Part shown: piece by piece, positions 52,432-61,873 of the stretch
Layout of the letters: every line of letters starts with the position of its first letter
How positions within the stretch are numbered: the stretch's first letter is position 1
NCBI RefSeq assembly: GCF_024347055.1
Contig: NZ_AP024896.1
Coordinates: forward strand, 1,240,001-1,304,000
Origin: Vibrio porteresiae DSM 19223
Lineage (GTDB): Bacteria > Pseudomonadota > Gammaproteobacteria > Enterobacterales > Vibrionaceae
Reading direction: 5' to 3'
DNA: 64,000 bases
The notes under the pieces: model-generated
The model's input: the letters and a program-made list of their open reading frames with translations, nothing else
Databases searched by the model: none
Told to the model about the DNA's origin: nothing
Translations under genes and position numbers: made by a program

Positions 52432-53922
52432 TTACTCAGTGAAGTTCATCGCTTCATTCATCACGTGGAAGATGTAGTTTTGTTCCACCGCACCTTGGAA
52501 CAAATACGCTTGAGGACCCCGTGCGAAAATGGCAACGTCTTCACCAGAGTGAGTTTCTGAAGCCAACTTAAGCAGTGATTGTTGATGGTAGTTCACATCC
52601 AACACCTCTTCTTCAGTCGGGTTAGGACGGTTAGCCCCTGCCGTTGCGACTGCGCCTGGACCATTACCGTACATCAACGTGGTATAACGTTTGCCGTAAT
52701 CATCGAGGTTATAACGTCCATTTTTCTTCGATAGTCCAAGGATTGGGTTACCGCGATCAGCATAACCATTGGAGATAAAAGTATGCGCATGGTCGGCAGT
52801 GACAATCACTAAGGTATCTTTTGGATTGGTTTTTTCTAGCGCTGCTTTTATGGCTTGGTCATAAGCCACGGTTTCAGAAAGAGCACGAGCGGCATTGCCA
52901 TCATGGTGGGCATGGTCAATTCGACCGCCTTCCACCATCAACACGTACCCCTCTTTTTTCTGAGACAGTAAATCAATCGCTTTACTGGTCATTTCCGCTA
53001 ATGATGGTTCTTCATCTTTACGTTCAATGTCGTATTTCATGTGGCTTGGTTCAAACAAACCAAACACCGGTTGACCATTGGCTGCGATTTGATCAAAACC
53101 TTTTTTATCATAAACATATTGGCCTTGCGGATGAGCGGTTTCCCATTCGGCAATCAAATTGCGGCCATCTTTACGTTTACCTTTACTGCCCTCTTCGTCA
53201 ACGACGGTATTCGGCAGGAACTGACTGCGACCACCGCCAAAGACCACATCCATGCCTTTACCACCATTAAAGGTCAAAAGCTGCTGCGCAATGTCCTTAC
53301 ATCCCTGATTTTTCGCAATATTGGGCATAGCAGCATCGTTTTCCCAGTCGCGGTCAGCGGAATGAGAATAGGTTGTTGAAGGCGTAGCATGGGTAATACG
53401 CGCCGTAGAAACAACGCCTACCGCTAAGCCTTTTTCTGCCGCCATTTCCCAAGCAGTTTTCGCTTCATGACCCAAAGCGGTATTACAAAAACCGCGTTTG
53501 ACGTTATCGTCAACACTGATGACACCCTGCTTGGTTTTAATGCCCGTGACCATGGCAGAAGCCGTACCTGCAGAATCTGGGGTTTGCGCATCGGTATTGT
53601 AGGTTTTTGATAAAGCGACGTTAGGCATAGTTTCCATGGTCAGACGATACTCTTCACCCTGTAAACCTTGCAGTTGACCTGCATAAATACGCGCCGCGGT
53701 AATCGTGCCGATACTCATGCCATCACCGACAAACAGAATGACGTTTTTCGCCTTCTTATCGATTGGTCGGTTGGCTTTTGCTTTCGCAATATCGCTTTTC
53801 GCCTGTTGATACCACACATCATTTTTTTGTGGGTTGGTCACCTGAACCTGACTTTGCGTTGCGCTACAGCCGACTAAAGTTGCAAATAGACTGCTAAGGG
53901 CAATAATTTTGGTATTAATCAC
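52432..53922 (-). CDS. phoA: Alkaline phosphatase, lipoprotein form
   Basis: 496-aa phosphate-releasing monoesterase. Lipobox LVGC (Cys19) predicts anchoring in the envelope. Metal ligand Asp67 in FVGDGMS, nucleophile Ser117 in TPDSAGTASAM, later EGGRIDHAHHDGN and TADHAHTF supply the other zinc and magnesium ligands. Insertions relative to E. coli PhoA recall Vibrio alkaline phosphatases. A Pho-box lies upstream, fitting induction by phosphate starvation. Confidence 0.92.
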   Translation of the reverse strand: MINTKIIALSSLFATLVGCSATQSQVQVTNPQKNDVWYQQAKSDIAKAKANRPIDKKAKNVILFVGDGMSIGTITAARIYAGQLQGLQGEEYRLTMETMPNVALSKTYNTDAQTPDSAGTASAMVTGIKTKQGVISVDDNVKRGFCNTALGHEAKTAWEMAAEKGLAVGVVSTARITHATPSTTYSHSADRDWENDAAMPNIAKNQGCKDIAQQLLTFNGGKGMDVVFGGGRSQFLPNTVVDEEGSKGKRKDGRNLIAEWETAHPQGQYVYDKKGFDQIAANGQPVFGLFEPSHMKYDIERKDEEPSLAEMTSKAIDLLSQKKEGYVLMVEGGRIDHAHHDGNAARALSETVAYDQAIKAALEKTNPKDTLVIVTADHAHTFISNGYADRGNPILGLSKKNGRYNLDDYGKRYTTLMYGNGPGAVATAGANRPNPTEEEVLDVNYHQQSLLKLASETHSGEDVAIFARGPQAYLFQGAVEQNYIFHVMNEAMNFTE

Positions 53923-53985
53923 GAAACACTCCGTTTTTCTAGATTATTCACTCTAATAAGTAGCGGTTATTAAACGATGATTTTC

Positions 53986-54003
53986 ATGACGGATTCGTGA
54001 CAT
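53986..54003 (-). promoter_or_regulatory. Pho box of the alkaline phosphatase gene
   Basis: Minus strand ATGTCAC-GAAT-CCGTCAT: two heptamers 11 bp apart matching CTGTCAT at 5/7 and 6/7. A possible -10 (TTAATA) follows 12 bp downstream. It is 64 bp upstream of the start codon. Confidence 0.6.
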
Positions 54004-54072
54004 GTTGATGAAGCTTCTATTGCCCTACTTGTGTTTGCTGTTGCATCGACATTAGGATGAATTTCCTCTTGA

Positions 54073-54588
54073 ATGATGAAGCCAGCCAATATGCAGCGAC
54101 CACTATTGAGATTTATCTTCTTGCTTACCTGCTTGTTATGTTTTTCCACACCAGCACAAACCGGGCCTCAAGTGCTGGATTGGGATGCACTGATTCCTAA
54201 GCAGTCCACACCTGTAACATCATCGACAACGACGATTGTTAACCACAACGGTGAACGTGCTCCACAAAAGATCGATGTGGCGTATCGAACCGATCTCGAT
54301 GGTCAGCGCGTTAAAATTCCTGGTTTTGTTATTCCTTTAGAAGGGGATGATAAAGTGGTCACCGAGCTGTTATTGGTTCCCTACTACGGCGCTTGTATCC
54401 ATGTGCCGCCACCGCCTGCCAACCAAATTGTGTATGTGAAGTTTAAACAAGGCGCACCACTACAGGGGTTGTGGGACACCGTCTATATCGAAGGAACCTT
54501 ATCCGTGCAGACAACCCAATCTGAACTGGCTCAAGCTGGATATTTATTAGATGGCATCAAAGTGACTGCCTATAAAGAGACAAATTAA
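54073..54588 (+). CDS. DUF3299 periplasmic protein
   Basis: 171 aa with a signal peptide (cleavage near residue 30). The conserved core of DUF3299 is clear: IPGFVIPLEGDDKVVTELLL followed by VPYYGACIHVPPPPANQIVY. The family's function is not established; the Cys-His motif may bind a metal. Two adjacent ATGs (54073 and 54076) are possible. Alone, with unrelated neighbours. Confidence 0.8.
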   Translation: MMKPANMQRPLLRFIFLLTCLLCFSTPAQTGPQVLDWDALIPKQSTPVTSSTTTIVNHNGERAPQKIDVAYRTDLDGQRVKIPGFVIPLEGDDKVVTELLLVPYYGACIHVPPPPANQIVYVKFKQGAPLQGLWDTVYIEGTLSVQTTQSELAQAGYLLDGIKVTAYKETN

Positions 54589-54862
54589 TTCGTACACCAT
54601 AATGATGAGTGATGTTTGATTATGCAGTGTAAACATCCAGAATAGATTCATTTCATTGATTTTATTGTATTTATACTTAACAAAAATTCACTGCAAAAAA
54701 TGATTGGAGTATTAGGCAATAAATCAACAGTATCTGGCTAACGTTTAACCAGTCGTTCCCAGTAGAGTATGGCTCATAGAGAATGTGCCTTCGTCAGAAG
54801 GAAACATCTGATTTACACGAGATGGATTTTGCAAAATCTGTCCCTAATGAGGAAAACTCACT

Positions 54863-55975
54863 ATGAACAAACCGACTCAACATAATGTCACTATGGCGCA
54901 AACCGACACGCTTGACGAAGGTCGTCGCAACATGATGAAACTGACTGCCGGAGCCAGCATTGCCGCATTAGGCATGAGTTCTTTGGTTGCCAATAAAGCG
55001 TTCGCTGCAACGCCCGTACAAATGACCCAAGAGTGGGATAAAACCTTCCCTAAAAGTAGCCAAGTGGACCACAAAAAAGTGACCTTCACTAACCGCTATG
55101 GGATTACGCTCGTTGGCGATTTATACACGCCGAAAAATGCCACTGGTAAGTTGGCAGCTCTGGTACTTTGTGGTCCTTTTGGCGCAGTTAAAGAACAATC
55201 TTCTGGTCTGTATGCGCAAACCATGGCAGAGCGCGGCTTTGTCACACTGGCGTTCGACCCTTCATTTACCGGCGAAAGCGGTGGTGAACCACGTAACGTC
55301 GCCTCACCCGACATCAATACTGAAGACTTCAGCGCTGCGGTAGATTGTATCGGCACTCAAGCCCATGTAGATCGTAATCGTATCGGTGTGATTGGGATCT
55401 GTGGTTGGGGCGGTATGGCACTTAACGCGGTGGCGATTGATAAACGTGTCAAAGCGGTTGTTGCTAGCACCATGTATGATATGACGCGCGTCATGTCAAA
55501 AGGGTATTTCGATAGCACTACATTAGAACAACGCACTGCCGCATTAGAACAACTTGGCGAACAACGTTGGAAAGATGTCGATGCTGGCCAACCCGCTTAT
55601 GGCCCAGTCTCTTTGGAACTTAAAGGTGGAGAGCCACAATTTGTGGTGGAATATGCTGCGTATTACAAATCGCCTGAAAGAGGGTTTCACCCACGCGCCG
55701 TAAACTCCAATGCGTCTTGGACATTAACCACTCCATTGTCGTTTATGAACATGCCGATTTTGACTTACATCGCGGAAATTTCACCACGTCCAGTACTGTT
55801 TATCCATGGTGAAAAGGCACACTCACGCTACTTCAGTGAAACCGCATATGCAAATGCTAAAGAGCCAAAAGAGTTGATGATCATTCCCGGTGCAAACCAC
55901 ACAGATTTGTACGATCAAACGGATATCATTCCATTCGATAAAATCACGAATTTCTTTGCGACACATCTAGCCTAA
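54863..55975 (+). CDS. Dienelactone-hydrolase-like protein with Tat-type signal
   Basis: 370 aa. The N-terminus has twin arginines before a hydrophobic stretch (GRRNMMKLTAGASIAALG), then cleavage near ANKAFA, so export by Tat is likely. The alpha/beta hydrolase fold has a cysteine nucleophile, Cys180 in GICGWGG, as in dienelactone hydrolases, with His in PGANHTDLY. YcjY of E. coli is a related type. Substrate unknown. AGGAAAA precedes the ATG; the transcript ends at 56049-56078. Confidence 0.8.
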   Translation: MNKPTQHNVTMAQTDTLDEGRRNMMKLTAGASIAALGMSSLVANKAFAATPVQMTQEWDKTFPKSSQVDHKKVTFTNRYGITLVGDLYTPKNATGKLAALVLCGPFGAVKEQSSGLYAQTMAERGFVTLAFDPSFTGESGGEPRNVASPDINTEDFSAAVDCIGTQAHVDRNRIGVIGICGWGGMALNAVAIDKRVKAVVASTMYDMTRVMSKGYFDSTTLEQRTAALEQLGEQRWKDVDAGQPAYGPVSLELKGGEPQFVVEYAAYYKSPERGFHPRAVNSNASWTLTTPLSFMNMPILTYIAEISPRPVLFIHGEKAHSRYFSETAYANAKEPKELMIIPGANHTDLYDQTDIIPFDKITNFFATHLA

Positions 55976-56048
55976 TCGTTGCTGTGCTGTGAAGGTAACG
56001 CCGTAGCAGTAACAGTCGATACCTCACAAGAAAGGTCACTTAAGCGCC

Positions 56049-56078
56049 AACCCAGCCAGTATGTTCCATGGCTGGGTT
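56049..56078 (+). terminator. Terminator after the Tat-type hydrolase gene
   Basis: AACCCAGCCA and TGGCTGGGTT, a 10-bp stem with a 10-nt loop, followed by a T-rich run. Confidence 0.75.
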
Positions 56079-56132
56079 TATTTGTTGCTGTCGCCGACCT
56101 TATATCAACTCGCCCTGCATATCAGAGCTCGC

Positions 56133-56825
56133 TTAGCCAAGCGCCCATTCAACCGCCTTGGCCGCGTGAATCGCCGTGGTGTCATAGAGTTTGACATCGG
56201 TATCAGCTTGTTGCACCAGCAGCGCAATTTCAGTGCACCCCAAAATGATCGCTTGCGCCCCTTTGGCATGCAGGTCGGCAATGATGTCGAGGTAGACCTG
56301 TTTTGAAGACGCATTGATGATACCAAGGCAGAGCTCATCAAAAATAACACGATGAATCTCTTCACGTTGCCGCTCATTAGGTACCAACACTTCCATACCA
56401 AATTGGTCAATCAGACGAGACTTATAGAAATCTTGTTCCATCGTAAAGCGCGTACCAAGCAATCCCACCTTGGTGATGCCATCGGCTTTGAGCTGCTCAC
56501 CGGTGGCATCCGCAATATGCAAAATAGGAATCGAAATGTGCTGGGCAATTTCTGGGGCAACTTTGTGCATGGTATTGGTACAAATCAACACAAAATCGGC
56601 GCCACCGGCTTGCACAGCTTGGGCCGCTTGTCCCAATATTTCGCCCGTTTCAGCCCACGCACCACTACGTTGACGAGACTCAATTTCATCAAAATCGACG
56701 CTGTAGAGACAGATTTTTGCCGAATGCAAACCACCGAGCTGCTGCTTGATACCTTCATTGATCGCTTTGTAATAACTTTGAGTGGATTCCCAACTCATTC
56801 CACCGATCATGCCTACCGTTTTCAT
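56133..56825 (-). CDS. Aspartate/glutamate racemase family protein
   Basis: 230-aa cofactor-independent racemase. Both catalytic cysteines are visible: ICTNTMHK (first) and ILGCTEIALL (second), and the N-terminal GMIGGMSWESTQSYY is typical of YgeA-like aspartate racemases. The ATG at 56825 overlaps the stop of the acetyltransferase gene (ATGA) and is preferred to one three codons earlier. The two genes form an operon. Confidence 0.88.
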   Translation of the reverse strand: MKTVGMIGGMSWESTQSYYKAINEGIKQQLGGLHSAKICLYSVDFDEIESRQRSGAWAETGEILGQAAQAVQAGGADFVLICTNTMHKVAPEIAQHISIPILHIADATGEQLKADGITKVGLLGTRFTMEQDFYKSRLIDQFGMEVLVPNERQREEIHRVIFDELCLGIINASSKQVYLDIIADLHAKGAQAIILGCTEIALLVQQADTDVKLYDTTAIHAAKAVEWALG

Positions 56826-57259
56826 TGCCAACAATCCTTTTCGTCATCATTAATCAAACGCTTACCTAAGCCTAATACCTGATCATTGCTGTAACCCAAC
56901 TTGTCATAAAAAGCGATGACCTGCTCATTGCTCGTTCGCACCTGCAAGTTGATTTTCGGACAGCCTTGAGCCAATAACAACGCTTCTACCGCTTGCATTA
57001 AAGCACGGCCTAATCCGGTTTTCTGCGCGTTAGGGTCGACAGCAAGATAGTTAATCCAGCCGCGATGGCCGTCGTATCCGCCCATCACCGTCCCGACTAC
57101 TTTGCCATCGACTAAACCAACCAGAAACAGCTCAGGGCTGTGCGCCACCTTACGTTCAATGTCTTTAGAGGGATCATTCCAAGGCTTCACGAGCCCACAT
57201 GTCTGCCAAAGTTCAATGACGGCAGTGTGGTATTGAGATTGGTAAGGCTTGATATTCAT
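56822..57259 (-). CDS. ypeA: YpeA-type GNAT acetyltransferase
   Basis: 145 aa (E. coli YpeA 141). Close family features: LWQTCGLVKPWNDPSKDIER, VVGTVMGGYDGHRGWINYLA and LGLGKRLI; acetyl-CoA motif QKTGLGRAL. Substrate unproven. It leads a two-gene unit with the racemase. Confidence 0.88.
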   Translation of the reverse strand: MNIKPYQSQYHTAVIELWQTCGLVKPWNDPSKDIERKVAHSPELFLVGLVDGKVVGTVMGGYDGHRGWINYLAVDPNAQKTGLGRALMQAVEALLLAQGCPKINLQVRTSNEQVIAFYDKLGYSNDQVLGLGKRLINDDEKDCWQ

Positions 57260-57416
57260 GGCGCGGCAATCCTTCTCTTAGCTAGTCTTCGAATAACTGG
57301 CTCTATGAGTCACTAGCCTTAGAGTAACTAGCTGATGTTATTAGTGTTATGCCACTGTATCATTGCATATGAATGGATTTCAATCGCCAATAAAAAGGGG
57401 AATAGAAACAGAGGGG

Positions 57417-57755
57417 TTATTGGGTTCTCTGCAACTGAAGTTGCTGTAATAACCATGCTCGACTGGTCATCTCAGCTTGGTTAGGGCATTTGACATGGTA
57501 ATCACTACCTGAGATCCAACTGCCATTGGCTACGTTATTGATAAAGTCTTCGGGGCTTTTCACATCGTCTTTGGCATAGTCCCATTTGTCCTGAAGATGT
57601 TGCGCTGCTTTGTCACCACGATACCAAGTTCCACCCCGTTCAAACTGGCAATCAGATTGTCTTAGTCCATTAATTAGGCCGGCAATTTCCTCGTCACTTG
57701 TCGCTGCAACAGCAAAACCGCTGATGCAACTCAATAGTAAGAGCGCATTTTTCAT
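57417..57755 (-). CDS. DUF5329 / YfeK-like periplasmic protein
   Basis: 112 aa, signal peptide (cleavage after GFAVAA). The domain EEIAGLINGLRQSDCQFERG, DVKSPEDFINNVANGSWISG and YHVKCP has the pattern of DUF5329 proteins such as YfeK. Function unknown. Its ATG overlaps the stop of the MBL-fold gene by one base (TAATG). Confidence 0.72.
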   Translation of the reverse strand: MKNALLLLSCISGFAVAATSDEEIAGLINGLRQSDCQFERGGTWYRGDKAAQHLQDKWDYAKDDVKSPEDFINNVANGSWISGSDYHVKCPNQAEMTSRAWLLQQLQLQRTQ

Positions 57756-58813
57756 TATCTGTTATCTTCCCACCATGCTTGCTGATCAAGGGATTGACCA
57801 ATCACATACCGTTGACCAAATTCAGGGGCCACCATGGTCACGCCTTTTTGTTGACTAACGACCCAAGCCTGCTCTAACGGTTCATTCCACGGATGATTAG
57901 CTAGGCGAAACGTACTATTGTGAATAGGCATCACTACCTTAGCCTTTAGGTCTTGAGTTGCTTGAATCATCTGCTCTGGAAACATATGAATCAAAGGCCA
58001 ATCTTTACTGTACTGACCATCTTCCATAAAGGCGAGGTCAAATGGTCCAAAACGATCACCAATTTGTTTAAATCCTGCGAAATATCCCGAATCGCCACTA
58101 AAGAACACATGATGACTCGGTGCCAAGATCACCCAACTACCCCATAACGTCTCGTTTTGGTCTGCCAGGCTACGCCCAGAAAAATGCTGGGTTGGCGTAA
58201 AGACAAAGTGTGTTGGGCCAATATCCGTTTCATCCCACCATTTCATCGCTTGTACCTGGTTAGCGTCTACCCCCCACTGAATCAAGATATCCCCGACTCT
58301 TTGCGGAACGAGAAAGCGCCCTACTTTTGGCGCTAAGGCCAAAATAGACGCTTTATCTAAGTGGTCATAATGGTTGTGGCTGATGATCACCACATCGATA
58401 CGTGGAAGTTGAGCAATTTGAATCGGTAAATCAGAAAATCGTTTCGGTCCAACCCATTGGAATGGAGATGCACGTCGACTAAACATAGGATCAGTTAATA
58501 TCCACTGCTGCCCTAGTTTCATAAGAACGGTTGAATGACCGACACGATATGCCACATCCTGCTGTTCGCTATCAAGTGCAGCACTCGACATCTTAATCAG
58601 TGGAATGGGTTGCTTTGGTTCGAGGTTTTGCACATCTGAAAACATTGAATTCCACGTCGCACTGACAAAGGTTTTAAAACCCGGCTGATAATCAACGTAC
58701 AGATTGGCAAAGTGATCCTCAGCCTCAGCGTGAACGGAATTAGAGCACCCAAGCAAGATCAGCGAGCACCACACCGTACAAATAACACAAACAAAAAGGC
58801 GATAGTGATTCAT
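57755..58813 (-). CDS. MBL-fold metallohydrolase lipoprotein
   Basis: 352 aa. Lipobox LLGC (Cys23) predicts a lipoprotein. Metallo-beta-lactamase fold with metal motif HNHYDH (IISHNHYDHLDK), YRVGHSTVLMKLGQQWILTDP at the start of the domain, FFSGDSGYF and MPIHNSTF for the remaining ligands. This is the NAPE-PLD/UlaG-like subgroup, often phospholipase-like. Substrate unknown. First gene of a two-gene operon with the DUF5329 protein. Confidence 0.87.
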   Translation of the reverse strand: MNHYRLFVCVICTVWCSLILLGCSNSVHAEAEDHFANLYVDYQPGFKTFVSATWNSMFSDVQNLEPKQPIPLIKMSSAALDSEQQDVAYRVGHSTVLMKLGQQWILTDPMFSRRASPFQWVGPKRFSDLPIQIAQLPRIDVVIISHNHYDHLDKASILALAPKVGRFLVPQRVGDILIQWGVDANQVQAMKWWDETDIGPTHFVFTPTQHFSGRSLADQNETLWGSWVILAPSHHVFFSGDSGYFAGFKQIGDRFGPFDLAFMEDGQYSKDWPLIHMFPEQMIQATQDLKAKVVMPIHNSTFRLANHPWNEPLEQAWVVSQQKGVTMVAPEFGQRYVIGQSLDQQAWWEDNR

Positions 58814-59285
58814 AAGCGTCCACTAGGTGAAATGAAACGCGAGCAACCCTAGCCTCCCCAAGCTTTAAAGAGTTGCTGCGTAAATGACGATATGCGGGTT
58901 ATCTAACCACCCAGCATTGCATCGCTCAAGTACATTACTCCGAGATGATTGCCTGATTGTCCTGATTTTTCTTGTCACCCACCTTGGTTCTAACGACAGA
59001 TTATCGCTCTCCCAGTAAGAAAAGAGGTTTGCCCCCGCTCTCCAACAGAAAAGCCACGTCATTTTTTGTTATCCAACCCCACACTAACCGGATCACTTTA
59101 CAGGCAAATAATAGTGATCAAAACGATAAAATTGGAAACCGGTTTCCAATTTTTCCCTATTTAGGAAAAATACGTGCAGGAAGACACAAAAATTGAGTAA
59201 TGGGATTTATATACTGCCGCAACAAGATCACCCTACATGACGGTTCTCATCTTGGTTCAATAACATCAAACATAGGACTAATATA
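58814..59285. promoter_or_regulatory. Porin upstream region with LacI-type operator (59128-59153)
   Basis: A perfect 26-bp palindrome at 59128-59153, arms AAAATTGGAAACC / GGTTTCCAATTTT, has the central CCGG and shape of LacI/GalR-family operators. The same core recurs at 62104-62121. No gene is seen in the 472 bp. Confidence 0.75.
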
Positions 59286-60443
59286 ATGAAACACTCTCTA
59301 CCTAAACTGACTACAACTTATTTAGCAGTGCTAAGTTGTTTGTCATTCAGTGCCTTAGCTGCAGAAAATTCCACCACGGCAGAGACCAACGCGCAGATAA
59401 AAAAAATAGAGCAACTGCAAAATCAATATGAAGTACAGCTTAAAGAACTTGAGGCGTTAAAAGCACAATACAAAAATACGAATCCAAACGAAGAGAGCGC
59501 GTCGTATCAATCGCTAAAAGAACTCATGGATAGAGTCTCCCTATTTGGTTTCTTCCGAGCCAAATACGATCATGATGATAATGATCCAACCGGCTCCGGC
59601 ACCAATAACAAACACTTTTATATGGACTTAGAAGGGAAACTGAAAGTCTCTGAAATATGGGATGCTCGCTTCCAAATCGAAACACGTAAAGGGTATACGG
59701 TCAATCAATCATGGCGTGACGGTGATTCTGGCAGCAGCGACCAAGATGGTACTTTACAAAGGATTTGGGTTGAAGGTCGCCCTGCCAATATTGGCGTAAC
59801 ACTGGGCACCAAATGGTGGGGATATGGTTTCCAAGCTGTCCCATTTGGCCATGCCGCCGATGGTATTCAACTTGACTATGATGTGGTCAGTGATTGGAAT
59901 GCCAAGGTATTTTGGTTACGTCCACGTCAAGGCGATCTGGTGACGATGCCCAACGGTCAAGAGACTCAAATTGCGGGTCTTAACGTGACGGGTAGCCTCT
60001 TAGATAACTTGCAAACCAGCCTCACCTACGCCACCAACGAAAATCACGGCGACGACCAGAAAATGGATAACATGGGTGCCTTCGAACTGCAACTGCAAGC
60101 CACCTCTGATATTTTGCTGCGCGGCGCCTTTGTCATGACCGATGCGGATGACTATAACACCAGCCAAGAATACCGAATTGACTATAAACAGACCGATTTG
60201 GAAAAGGCAGGAAGTTATAGTTTATATACCCGTTATATCGATTTCGAACGCTATGGTGATTATTCCCACGATGATGAATGGGGTTCATTACCAGGGGATG
60301 CTAAAGGCTGGATATTCGGCGCGAAATACGTTTTGGCGCGTAATATTATTTGGGAAACGTTCTACTCTGTCCAGCAACGTAACCGTGCGACTGAAGAACA
60401 TAATCGCGACCTATTCCGTACCCAAATTGATTTCCATTTTTAA
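59286..60443 (+). CDS. Outer-membrane porin, sugar-locus type
   Basis: 385 aa: signal peptide (cleavage after ALAA, near residue 25), a short coiled coil (about 35-65, EQLQNQYEVQLKELEALKAQ), then a beta-barrel of about 310 residues ending in Phe (RTQIDFHF). The N-terminal coiled coil recalls carbohydrate porins. Together with the shared operator it probably admits the oligosaccharide taken up by the nearby PTS. Two hairpins follow the stop. Confidence 0.82.
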   Translation: MKHSLPKLTTTYLAVLSCLSFSALAAENSTTAETNAQIKKIEQLQNQYEVQLKELEALKAQYKNTNPNEESASYQSLKELMDRVSLFGFFRAKYDHDDNDPTGSGTNNKHFYMDLEGKLKVSEIWDARFQIETRKGYTVNQSWRDGDSGSSDQDGTLQRIWVEGRPANIGVTLGTKWWGYGFQAVPFGHAADGIQLDYDVVSDWNAKVFWLRPRQGDLVTMPNGQETQIAGLNVTGSLLDNLQTSLTYATNENHGDDQKMDNMGAFELQLQATSDILLRGAFVMTDADDYNTSQEYRIDYKQTDLEKAGSYSLYTRYIDFERYGDYSHDDEWGSLPGDAKGWIFGAKYVLARNIIWETFYSVQQRNRATEEHNRDLFRTQIDFHF

Positions 60444-60469
60444 TTCACTATTAAAACAATCGCAGTAAA

Positions 60470-60536
60470 AAATAAGCGTGGTAAATTCGCTTATTTATCC
60501 CATTTAGCCGAGTGATCAAACTTGGTTAAATGGGAT
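60470..60536. terminator. Two hairpins between convergent porin and EIIC genes
   Basis: AAATAAGCG / CGCTTATTT (60470-60496) and ATCCCATTTA / TAAATGGGAT (60497-60536) stand in series; the first is a likely terminator for the porin gene and the second for the EIIC gene. Confidence 0.7.
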
Positions 60537-60541
60537 TGTAG

Positions 60542-61873
60542 TCAATTATTTTCTGCCGCTTTTTGACTGCGCATCGCTGCCATCCGCTCTTGCTGTTCTA
60601 ATATCATCCGCTCATGGGTACGAAAAAAAGGCACGTAACAAAAGTAAGAAATCAAGATCGCGACAATGGTCATCAGAGCATTATTAATGCTGCCATTAGC
60701 TGCCCATGCAGCACCAATCGGAGCAGGCAGAGTCCAAGGCAACATCATCACCACTCGGTCAAGAATATCCATTTTGGTAAGGAACCACACTAAGGTGGCA
60801 TTAATCAGAGGAACACAAATAAAAGGAATAATAAACACCGGATTCATTATGATGGGAAAGCCAAATAAAATCGGCTCATTGATATTAAAAATCGAAGGAA
60901 TCAGCGCAACTTTGCCAATTGACTTTAATTGGTTAGCGCGACTTTTGATAGCGAGATACACCAAAGGTAAAGTGGACCCAACCCCGCCGATTAGCAAGAA
61001 AAAGTCCCAAAATGAAGCGGTGTAAATATGCGGTAATATCGCGTTACTCTGCTCCATTGCCTGTTGATTGACCAATAAATTGGTCATCCAAAATGGGTTC
61101 ATGATCCCCGTGACCACAATCGAACCATGAATGCCAATAAACCACAGCAATTGGCAAATCAGCACCGAAACCAACACCGCAATTAAGCTATCAGAGGCAA
61201 GTACCAAGGGGCGGAATAGCTGCTCGATTAATTGAGGTAAATGCATGCCCACTTTGATTTCAAGTAAGCTGTTAAATGCAGAAAGACTCACGAAAACAAT
61301 AAATATGGGAATAATTAACTTAAACGTTTGTGCCGTAATTCTCGGTACATCTTCTGGCATGCGAATTGTCCATCCTCTGCTGCAACAAAGATGAATAATT
61401 TCCACTGAGTAGAGGCTCGCCACCAGCGCCGTAAATATACCTGAACCGCCCAAATAACGAATATCCAAGCCTTGCCGGTCGGCAAAACCAGATAACATTA
61501 AAAATGCCATGCTACCGGTTAATCCGGATAACCGTTCTGGCAAATGATATTGTTTGGCTAAACTCGTCGCCACACCAAAAGCCACGATTAAAGCCACCAC
61601 ACCTAATGTGAGTTGATAGGTCGGCAATATGATCGGGCGGATACTGATAAGAAATGACTCCCATCCAATTGAACGGCCCTCCATTTCTGCAGGAACGCCC
61701 ACTAATGGAAACATCAAAGGAACAAATAGGCACCCAATAAAGATGAACGGCATAGAAAGCTGAAAGCCGTCACGCAATGCTGTGATATGAACACTCGAGC
61801 TAATAACACGGGCAGTCGGCGCAACATAACGATCTAAATTCACAGTCAATATTCGAGTGACTAGGTGTTTCAT
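60542..61873 (-). CDS. PTS EIIC, lactose/cellobiose type (stand-alone)
   Basis: 443-aa sugar permease without fused EIIA or EIIB. About ten membrane segments. Family motifs: FWMTNLLVNQQAME after GIHGSIVVTGIMNP, and NINEPILFGFPIIMNP, the sugar-binding signature of ChbC/CelB proteins. It resembles the second EIIC at 62518. A degenerate LacI-type half-palindrome is upstream (61903-61917). AGAGG precedes the ATG. Confidence 0.88.
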   Translation of the reverse strand: MKHLVTRILTVNLDRYVAPTARVISSSVHITALRDGFQLSMPFIFIGCLFVPLMFPLVGVPAEMEGRSIGWESFLISIRPIILPTYQLTLGVVALIVAFGVATSLAKQYHLPERLSGLTGSMAFLMLSGFADRQGLDIRYLGGSGIFTALVASLYSVEIIHLCCSRGWTIRMPEDVPRITAQTFKLIIPIFIVFVSLSAFNSLLEIKVGMHLPQLIEQLFRPLVLASDSLIAVLVSVLICQLLWFIGIHGSIVVTGIMNPFWMTNLLVNQQAMEQSNAILPHIYTASFWDFFLLIGGVGSTLPLVYLAIKSRANQLKSIGKVALIPSIFNINEPILFGFPIIMNPVFIIPFICVPLINATLVWFLTKMDILDRVVMMLPWTLPAPIGAAWAANGSINNALMTIVAILISYFCYVPFFRTHERMILEQQERMAAMRSQKAAENN

